From Phoronis ovalis (Eukaryota; Phoronida; Phoronidae): 25,357 bases of DNA. The stretch spans positions 4,903-30,259 of the forward strand of contig JAOXYB010032286.1 of the NCBI GenBank assembly GCA_028565635.1, written 5' to 3'. The notes under the pieces were generated by a model, which was given only the letters and a program-made list of their open reading frames with translations, was not told the origin of the DNA and made no database searches. Position numbers and translations under genes: made by a program. This document shows positions 19,167 to 25,357 of this stretch, in pieces. Each line of letters begins with the position of its first letter. The first letter of the stretch is position 1.

Positions 19167-19393
19167 GAACCATACTGACTACTGTTCTACTGAACTACAG
19201 TATTAATACTGGAACTTGGGAAGTGGAAGTTGAATGTTTTGTTTTTAATTTACTAAAATAAAGTTCCCCTACTAAAATGACGGCATAAAATAAGAAATAA
19301 TGGTTTAAAATCAAGACATACGTAACAAATAACTACGCCAATTCGCTAGGGTTCCTTAATTATAAACAAATTGATGCTAAATTATGCACTTAC

Positions 19394-19424
19394 ATCTATA
19401 AACTTTCTTCCATTTTGACGCCAT
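19394..19424 (-). other. CCDC178: Inferred CCDC178 non-coding exon 1 (minimum extent)
   Basis: A strong donor GAT|GTAAGT lies at 19394/19393 on the minus strand, downstream of an ATGGCG motif and in the right place to supply the leader joined at 18071. An ATG here (19424) would open a 16-codon frame that crosses the splice junction and stops at TAA, five nt before the main start. If transcription begins upstream of 19424 this is an upstream ORF; if it begins downstream, the ATGGCG is promoter sequence. The 5' end is unknown. Confidence 0.5.
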
Positions 19425-19723
19425 TTTGTTCCCTAGTGGGTTTCTATGCACGGAAATTACCGAATACATGTTTTTTTATTTTGGTGCAATAAATGTAAAT
19501 ATTTTCAAAAAATATAAAACTGAGATAAATTAACCAAATATTTTGTAGTCAGCATGTCGTAATATTAACCCTTTACAACTAGTTAAAACTTACGAAAAAC
19601 GGCGACAACCAGGTCACGTGATGTTTCCACTATGGTGGACCCGGAGTAGGGAATGTTTTGAAACTACTTTCTACCTTTGGGATCTGTTTTGTGGCTGTAT
19701 TTTTGTGAACACATAATATATTG
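19400..19723. promoter_or_regulatory. Shared bidirectional promoter of CCDC178 and ASXL
   Basis: About 300 bp separate the first exons of the two divergent genes. It holds a palindromic E-box, GGTCACGTGATG (19612-19623, core CACGTG), of the type bound by USF/MITF/MYC-class bHLH factors. On the minus strand near 19424 stands AAAATGGCGTC followed by ATGGAAG, resembling YY1 and ETS sites that often mark TATA-less housekeeping promoters. No convincing TATA box sits at a fixed distance from either gene. The factor names come from motif similarity only. Confidence 0.6.
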
Positions 19724-19732
19724 ATGCTAATA

Positions 19733-19807
19733 ATGGAAGGAGATGTATCAAATGACAGGACGCAACAGAAAAAGAAGGGAAGAACGTGGACTGAGGCTGC
19801 CAAAATC
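19733..19807 (+). CDS. ASXL: ASXL exon 1 (start codon)
   Basis: Codes [20 protein letters not shown] and EAAKI, then AAAATC|GTAAGT in phase 0. The basic lead and RTWTEAA are the normal ASXL N-terminus. I chose the ATG at 19733 (AATAATGGAA: A at -3, G at +4) over the in-frame ATG at 19724 (TTGATGCTA), which would add MLI and has a poorer context. Confidence 0.88.
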
Positions 19808-22800
19808 GTAAGTACTTTGGTGACCTTAACTTTAATTTTCAATTCTTTTTTCTTTGCTTTTCTGAGGCTGTGGTACTCCAGGAGCTCTTTCGTCACGAAA
19901 CGATATATAAACTTCTAATTTTTCAAAATCCCCAGATACATCACTTTGCTATGGTTGCCATAGTAAGATAATGTATCCAAGATAATGTATTTAGCTGATG
20001 TTCAGAACTGTTTGATCCCGGCTGTTTGTAGAATATTGAATTGTTATTAATAAATTACAATTTCATAAATTATAATATTGACTATCTAACAAACTACACA
20101 AAGAACGCAACTTTCTGTGAAGAGTTTTATCCTTGGTTTCATAATGTGATTTTACCACATTTCTGAGATTTGAACAACAGCTCCCCCTTTGACAAGCCTG
20201 AATCGAGACTCTGAAATAGTACAAAAGCGAAGATGCATGTATACCATTATTGAAGGTAGTTAATAAAAATCCATTACCTTATACCAGTCGTATTTATGCA
20301 AAACTACCACCCAGCGAGATATAAAACTTGACTGTTATTTGTATGAATCATGTACATTCTGAACTAGTATTGGTGGTACATTTTGGGAGTAGTTTTTGAG
20401 GCTTAGCGGGTCAAGAAGTCTTTTGGAAAGGTATATATTGTGGGCCTACTTTTCACAAAAAATAGCGTACAATATCTAATAAAATATATAACATTATTTT
20501 AAACAAATGCTGAAAATAGAATGCAGTTTTTGTGGTCACTTTCTTGTTTACCACTAGTATATCTGGTATATGCTGTACAGTATATACAGTGTATATTACA
20601 TTCTAAATATATGTTTTGGAATTTTTGGAGTCCAAATTTCTACATTTTTTGGTAAAGAGTTGGTTTTAACATGATACCATTAGTGGCACACCCCTATTCC
20701 TAAATATAACCAAAAACTCCCCGGGAATCATTCCCCGGATCGGAACCAATTTTATGGGGGGGATTTGAATAAAACCATGTAGTTGTAGATACATGCAGTA
20801 ATACAAGTGGAGCTAAATGTATGTAGTATGTATAAGACAGTAAAATTGACAAAATACATATAATTGAGAGTAGTAACAACTTAATATGGAACATATTTAA
20901 ATTTGTATAATTGTAGGTACTAGAGGATCACCCAAACATTCCTATGAGTTACAAGGAAATTCTTGAAGTTATTCAGGAACAAGGCTTAAAAGATATAAGG
21001 TGATAAGATATGGTCTTATGTATATTGCTGTTGTGCCTCACAAGATTTCTGCAGCAATATATACATTACTTTTTTTTGGTTTGCTGTATGTGCTGAGATT
21101 TGGATCAATTTGGTATTCAGACATTACATTTCTGAATGCTATGATGTGTAAAGCTAAAATTTCAAAGCTTAAGTTTTGTTTTGTTTTGTTCTAGTCTGTT
21201 GTGCAAATTTTTGATTAGCAATGTATTTTTTGTCCAAACTGATCATTCCAAATTGGTTGGGCTTTTCGCCTGAATCAACAGAGAAAGAAAAGAGTTTATT
21301 TTAAATTTTGATATATTACGATAAGACCTACAATAAATAGATGTGTATTTCCCATAACGGTGTGAAAGAAATAGTGTAGGTAGGTAGGCATTTTTTTAAA
21401 CTCTTTTATTGTCTAAAAGATGAAAGACACACTGACAAAAATAACAACGCCGGTAATTAACATTAAGTAAATTTTTTAAAAATGGATTAATTTGAAATAA
21501 ATTAAGTCAATAATATCAGAAAACATTAATACACTTGTTTTTACAAAGGATAAGTACTACTACTACGAATTTCTATATATCTCACAATACCACAATTACT
21601 GTATACGGTTCGTACTTTCATTTGTTCTCTGTACTTGTATTGCCTATGTTGAAAATATTTTATTCCTCTGCTTGCTTTCCATGCATGCCTTTGGACCACA
21701 CAGAAGGTACAGCCTGTTTGTAACATATTGCTTATGAAGCAAAATGTTTGTTTTGCTTGCTTTATGACCTTGTAGCGGTTGAACATATTTACAGTTGTGT
21801 TTTTTGTGCTCACTTAAATGTTATGTGTACATCAATGCCATAACTATTTAATCTTTGTGCTATTTTACTTAATATCATAACTTTTATTGGTAATGGGAGT
21901 GTTTGCTTGGTGCTATTTTGTTATTTGTATGTTCGCTTTATATTTCTTGTTTGTTAAATATATAAATATCTTGTTGAGAGTTTAAGCAAAACAAGGGTGA
22001 TAAAGTCTAATAGGAAATTGTAAATTAGAGGTGTGTTTTATTTGACCAAGTGCTGCTTTAAAAGCGTATGCCTCAAATTCTAAACAGATAAATGTTTTAT
22101 GTTTATTGCCCTGATTACTTGTTTTTTTTCCTAATTTAGTGGCACAACTCCATTAGCTTGTCTGAATGCAAGCCTACACACTAATTCGAGAGGAACGGAT
22201 AGTGTATTTTACAAAGTTGCAGGAAGGGTTGGCGTTTATGGCTTAAAAGTAAGTAATCATTCTGATAAACTAATTTAGATATTTAGTTAAATGATGGAAC
22301 CAGGTAAAGATAAATTATTTCAGATACAGTTTATAAACCTAATTATTATTAATTATATGTGTGCATAATTTTAATTTTGTATCAATCTGTCAGTGTGACA
22401 TCCCACATGGTGCAGTGTTACTCGAAATTGATGATGAAGGGGCTACAGACATTAGATTAGATGATGATGGGGAGGCTATTGATCCACCAATGACACGTGA
22501 TAAGAGCACAAGAGAGAGGAAAAAAGAAAAAGGTATGTAACATAATCATTCAGCTCTAGGTAGTTCAAATATAGTGAAATTTAGACCTGAGCTGGTTTTA
22601 AACACTGTTGAAAATGTTGTCAGGTATTATAGTATTGAAACCTTTGTCTGAGAGCCTTATTTTGTTACTGTATTTGTTGAATGGGTTTTCTCACCAGCCT
22701 CAGTGCTTTCAAGATAGATGGCAGCTGTTATCATTCATAAGTCATTGATGCTGTGTCAGTACATAACAAATACTCGTAAATTACGTAAATACAATTTCTG

Positions 22801-25209
22801 TATCAAAAAGGTACTGCCTTAAGTTGACAATTAAATGCTAAATGCAACGTTAACTAAGTCATGAAAACAATGTCATTCATGACTTTGTTATATATTTTCA
22901 GTTAACTACGTGCAACTACCTGATGGTCATCCTACTATCCCAGCTGAAGACACACTGAAACTGAATATGTGTGACAAGCCAGGGGATAAAATTATACATA
23001 AAACTGACATTGCATCTAAAGATACAACTGTAAATAAGGTTGAGTCATCTTCTGGAACAGGTGGCAGTAAGAAAAGAGAAATGATGGGCAGTAGTAACTC
23101 TGAGACAAAGGAAGTACCTAATGGCACAGAGCCATCAATGATAAGCAAACGATCTGCATTGAAATTAGCCTTGCGGCAAAGAAAAGGTAAAAGTCTTATT
23201 TAATTCATTCTTCTAGTTTAAAAATAAATTTGGGGATTATGGGCACCTCAGTTTATAGAATCATAGTTATGCTAGTTATAGAATCCTCCTTTTTTTTGCA
23301 AGACATGATTTTTTTCCCTTAATTAAATTGTGGAGTAATTTAGTTTAAACATTCAAGGAAATCACTCTGCACTCATATCCACAGACCTACACAATCTTCC
23401 ACTATAAATAGCAATATCTCTATGTCAGAGATTTTAGTTGCAACTACTTGTCATTTCTGTTAGCAGATGTGGACTTTTGTGAGTAGAGACTATTGTGAGC
23501 TGTGTATTATGTTTTCATTACTTGGCTATTCGTCATAATATCAATTTGTGTAAAACATTTTTTTTCCTTAATTAACATCTGGCATAAGTCCCAAGACATT
23601 TCCATCTGTGTCAATTACAGATATGGTAGTTAAACTTGTGTACATATGGTTCTGAGTTACTAAAGCGTGAAAAATTGATTCTATTATTACAGATAAAAAA
23701 GATAAGCCAGTCGAGACTCCAGCTACAAGAGAGTCAAGATCCAGTAGCAGTGCCACTGATAATAACGCAGGTTCCAAAGAAGCCAGCAATGGTGTGTCTC
23801 CAACAGCTGAACTGACAGACAGCTCAAGTACCGATAGCTCACTTACAATGAATCAACCATTACAGAAACAATCACTGAAGGAGCTCCTGGCTGGTATTCC
23901 AGGATTTAGTATGAAGGTAACACTGGGATGCTGCTAATAAATGACAAGAAATGTTATAATACAAATACGCAAATTGTACCATAAATCAGATTGTGTGTTT
24001 AGTGAACTCCTGTTTATTCAGTCGGTCATTTCCTCTTATTTAAATTGTAATTCTACAGTTTCAATGTGAACAATATTGCTGAAGTAATAAGTAAATACTA
24101 TCGTTTATCTTTCATAAAGGTTAACAGGCAGGTGAAGTAAAAGTTTGGTTAAAAAGTAATAGTGACATGAAATTAAGTACGGTGACATGTAATTTTGTTC
24201 TTATTCGATCTAAACTTATTTTGCTTGTTGTCTGCAGCCTAGAAAAAGAAGTAACAAGAAACTGAGTGCTGTGGCACAGATAGAACAGACTAAAGAAGGC
24301 TGTATTGATTTAGAAACTCCAAACTCCATACTTGTTAACACAAATTTGCGGGTATGCTGTTTAATATGTCATATGAACTGGTTAAACAGATACATGTAAC
24401 ATTATTGCCAGCTCATTATCTCAAAGCTAACAAACATTTGTACTAATACAGCTTTTCCTTTTTTATTTGCAAGACCAAGTAAAAACTACTTTGTTGGCTC
24501 AGATGTATAATGTGACAATTTAATGGGCTTGAAAGCAACACAAAGTTCAAAGCTTACTCCAGTCTGGGGTATTTACTGTTAGGATTACTTGGTTTCCGGT
24601 AAGGTTATGGGATTGCCTATAATTAATGCTGGTGTGTTATGTTTCGGTTATACATTTTGGAACCCACATTATTATCATTGTTTTTGTAAAGTTTTACATA
24701 TAAAAACAATAATAATGCATATTAAGGTATGATGCAACTCGCCACCATACAATTCACCATGTCATTTTGCATTAATTTTAATAAAACATAGTAGGTAATA
24801 CTGCACAAATATTGTGTATTTTTACAAACAACATAGTCTGTTTATTGCCTCCAGTACTGTTTTAAATGCATTTGTTGAAAATATCATTACTGAATTATAT
24901 CAGTAATCAAGCAAACAAAATAGAAAACAGCTGGATGAAGATATCAATGAAATTCCAACACCACTTCAATTTTTTATATATTTTGAATAAAGAATATTTT
25001 TTTATTCTTAGACTTGCGTCATACCTTAAGTTAAATTGAGTATTTTACTTTCAAGTTTTATGTTTAAAGTTTAAACTAGACGTTTTTTGATACTTTTAGG
25101 CGTTAATCAACAAACACACATTTGCCTCATTACCTCCTGCCTACCAACACAGGCTGATACAGCTTTTGTCAGAGTGTGACAGAGTTACTGGTAACGACAA
25201 TAGTCTAAG
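19733..25209 (+). CDS. ASXL: ASXL (Additional sex combs-like) Polycomb-related protein, 5' part
   Basis: Exons: 19733-19807, 20917-20999, 22140-22248, 22394-22532, 22902-23186, 23693-23916, 24238-24351, 25100-25209, continuing off the window. All have AG/GT sites and matching phases (1139 nt, about 380 residues). Residues 17-89 are the HARE-HTH domain (RTWTEAAKI..., then [18 protein letters not shown] and [14 protein letters not shown]). An acidic then Lys/Arg/Ser-rich linker follows, with a basic helix ([12 protein letters not shown]) near 220. From about residue 316 the DEUBAD domain begins ([20 protein letters not shown], then [12 protein letters not shown]). ASXL proteins bind BAP1 through DEUBAD and activate the nuclear PR-DUB complex, which removes ubiquitin from H2A Lys119. 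HARE-HTH is a putative DNA-binding fold. The rest of DEUBAD and the C-terminal PHD finger are not in view. I cannot align it to one vertebrate paralogue with certainty; most invertebrates have a single gene. Confidence 0.95.
19808..20916 (+). other. ASXL intron 1
   Basis: A 1109-nt AT-rich intron. The repeat at 20613-20708 is the inverted partner of one in the neighbouring gene. TATA-rich small palindromes lie near 20560-20600. The rest shows nothing recognisable. Confidence 0.75.
20613..20708 (-). repeat. Dispersed repeat, copy B
   Basis: Read on the minus strand it runs from TATATTTAGGAATAGGGGTG through GTGCCACTAATGG to CTCCAAAAATTCCAAAA, matching the repeat at 4696-4790 base for base in several blocks. 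The two copies lie in introns of the two divergent genes, in opposite genomic orientation. Confidence 0.7.
20917..20999 (+). CDS. ASXL: ASXL exon 2 (HARE-HTH, middle)
   Basis: An 83-nt exon: [20 protein letters not shown], then EQGLKDI and a split AG codon. This is the helix-turn-helix core of HARE-HTH (residues 26-53). The acceptor is ATTGTAG and the donor AG|GTGATA. The donor region itself holds an in-frame TGA, so reading through would truncate the protein at once. Confidence 0.93.
21000..22139 (+). other. ASXL intron 2
   Basis: A 1140-nt AT-rich intron, with a short (GTTTT)n run near 21176-21190. Open frames at 21000-21194 and 21535-21813 are hydrophobic or low-complexity and unsupported. 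Confidence 0.75.
22140..22248 (+). CDS. ASXL: ASXL exon 3 (HARE-HTH, end)
   Basis: Codes [20 protein letters not shown] and [17 protein letters not shown], residues 53-89, the most conserved block of the family. It joins exon 2 as KDI-SGTTP; the ASXL1 form as I recall it has an extra Arg at the joint. The acceptor is CTAATTTAG and the donor AAA|GTAAGT, phase 0. Confidence 0.95.
22394..22532 (+). CDS. ASXL: ASXL exon 4 (acidic linker)
   Basis: Residues 90-136: [20 protein letters not shown], then [12 protein letters not shown] and a basic end RERKKEK, leaving in phase 1 at G|GTATGT. It is an acidic then basic disordered linker. The only intron smaller than 150 nt in this gene precedes it. Confidence 0.88.
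22533..22901 (+). other. ASXL intron 4
   Basis: A 369-nt intron ending in the acceptor TATATTTTCAG. No element recognised. Confidence 0.75.
22902..23186 (+). CDS. ASXL: ASXL exon 5 (linker with basic helix)
   Basis: Residues about 137-231: starts [20 protein letters not shown] and ends [15 protein letters not shown], with Ser/Thr/Lys-rich low-complexity sequence between. The [13 protein letters not shown] end resembles the Lys/Arg-rich ALKQALRQQQKR segment I recall before the vertebrate DEUBAD domain, a likely nuclear-localisation or nucleic-acid-contact stretch. The donor is G|GTAAAA. Confidence 0.88.
23187..23692 (+). other. ASXL intron 5
   Basis: A 506-nt AT-rich intron ending in ATTATTACAG. 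No element recognised. Confidence 0.75.
23693..23916 (+). CDS. ASXL: ASXL exon 6 (Ser-rich linker, pre-DEUBAD)
   Basis: Residues about 231-305: Ser/Thr/Asn-rich ([20 protein letters not shown]) followed by the helix [16 protein letters not shown], at which it leaves in phase 0 (AAG|GTAACA). The LLAGIPGF motif stands out from the disordered surroundings and is likely to be a conserved invertebrate feature just ahead of DEUBAD. Confidence 0.9.
23917..24237 (+). other. ASXL intron 6
   Basis: A 321-nt intron ending in TTGTCTGCAG. No element recognised. Confidence 0.75.
24238..24351 (+). CDS. ASXL: ASXL exon 7 (start of DEUBAD)
   Basis: A 114-nt exon, phase 0 on both sides: [20 protein letters not shown], then [18 protein letters not shown], residues 306-343. 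[13 protein letters not shown] is the diagnostic start of the ASX DEUBAD domain, the BAP1-contacting module. The basic PRKRSNKK may be a nuclear-localisation signal. The donor is CGG|GTATGC. Confidence 0.95.
24352..25099 (+). other. ASXL intron 7
   Basis: A 748-nt AT-rich intron ending in TACTTTTAG. No element recognised. Confidence 0.75.
25100..25209 (+). CDS. ASXL: ASXL exon 8 (DEUBAD, continued)
   Basis: Codes [20 protein letters not shown], then [16 protein letters not shown] and a split AG codon, residues 344-380. Exons 7 and 8 meet inside NLR-ALINK. The [12 protein letters not shown] segment is near-identical to vertebrate ASXL sequence as I recall it. The donor is AG|GTGAGT; later exons are off the window. 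Confidence 0.95.
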
Positions 25210-25357
25210 GTGAGTGCCATGACAAAGCAAATAAGTTTATACGTTATAGTGTTGTGATCTTATGTCTCACTTTTGCGCGCCGGCGGCGTATGTAACCTTT
25301 TCTTTGTCTCGCTATAACGGCTTCAGCTTTCGTCAGATCATCTTCGTATTTGGTACA
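25210..25357 (+). other. ASXL intron 8, partial
   Basis: The window ends inside this intron. A small GC-rich patch (GCGCGCCGGCGGCG, about 25275-25288) contrasts with the AT-rich surroundings and may be the edge of a repeat or element that continues to the right. Confidence 0.6.

Larger units (their letters stand above)
18072..19393 (-). other. CCDC178 5' UTR intron, with nested elements
   Basis: A 1322-nt intron between the inferred non-coding exon (donor GAT|GTAAGT at 19393) and the start-codon exon. Most of it is a foldback element with a second element inserted in its right arm, described in their own entries. Confidence 0.6.

Noticed and set aside
19630-19896. Minus-strand 88-residue frame in the shared promoter region
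   Set aside because: Antisense to ASXL exon 1 and leader, with no homology or matching splice structure.
21535-21813. Frames on both strands in ASXL intron 2
   Set aside because: No domain, no splice support, and the ASXL exon chain is complete without them.

Overview
The window is eukaryotic nuclear DNA, AT-rich and intron-dense. Most likely it comes from an invertebrate metazoan, plausibly a lophotrochozoan such as a bivalve mollusc. That guess rests on the intron style, the abundance of small non-autonomous repeats and the kind of gene products; no marker fixes the species. The longest open frames are mostly single exons, so both main genes had to be read exon by exon from splice sites and reading phase.

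Layout. (1) 382-552 (+): one sushi/CCP exon of a gene that otherwise lies off the left edge. (2) 553-3006: gene-poor DNA with a 149-bp (GT)n tract at 1244-1392 and a 108-bp near-perfect palindrome (2856-2963) just past the stop codon of the next gene. (3) 3007-18046 (-), with a non-coding first exon near 19394-19424: a complete 18-coding-exon gene for a 1012-residue coiled-coil protein, which I assign to CCDC178. All exon phases close and the total is 3039 nt. (4) About 19425-19723: a compact shared promoter with a palindromic CACGTG E-box and an ATGGCG (YY1-like) motif. (5) 19733 to the right edge (+): eight exons (about 380 residues) of an Additional-sex-combs-like (ASXL) gene. They cover the HARE-HTH domain, an acidic/basic linker and the first part of the DEUBAD domain. 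The rest of DEUBAD and the PHD finger lie beyond the window.

The gene pair is the main biological result. From memory, CCDC178 and ASXL3 are neighbours transcribed divergently on human 18q12.1, and this window shows the same head-to-head arrangement with well under 1 kb between first exons. I read it as conserved microsynteny, possibly around a shared promoter. ASXL proteins partner BAP1 in the H2AK119 deubiquitinase PR-DUB. The cellular role of CCDC178 is poorly known, and nothing here shows that the two products act together.

The introns and flanks hold several mobile-element signatures that can be reconstructed by eye. There is a pair of TTAA-flanked MITEs (6137-6550 and 9834-10097). There is a foldback element in the first CCDC178 intron (about 18210-19156) whose right arm is interrupted by a 499-bp insertion with TIRs and a 6-bp target duplication. 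There are also a 32-unit minisatellite (16249-17099), a three-copy 30-bp repeat (14171-14264), a three-copy degenerate repeat (3887-4402) and a repeat family with one copy in each gene (4696-4790 and 20613-20708).
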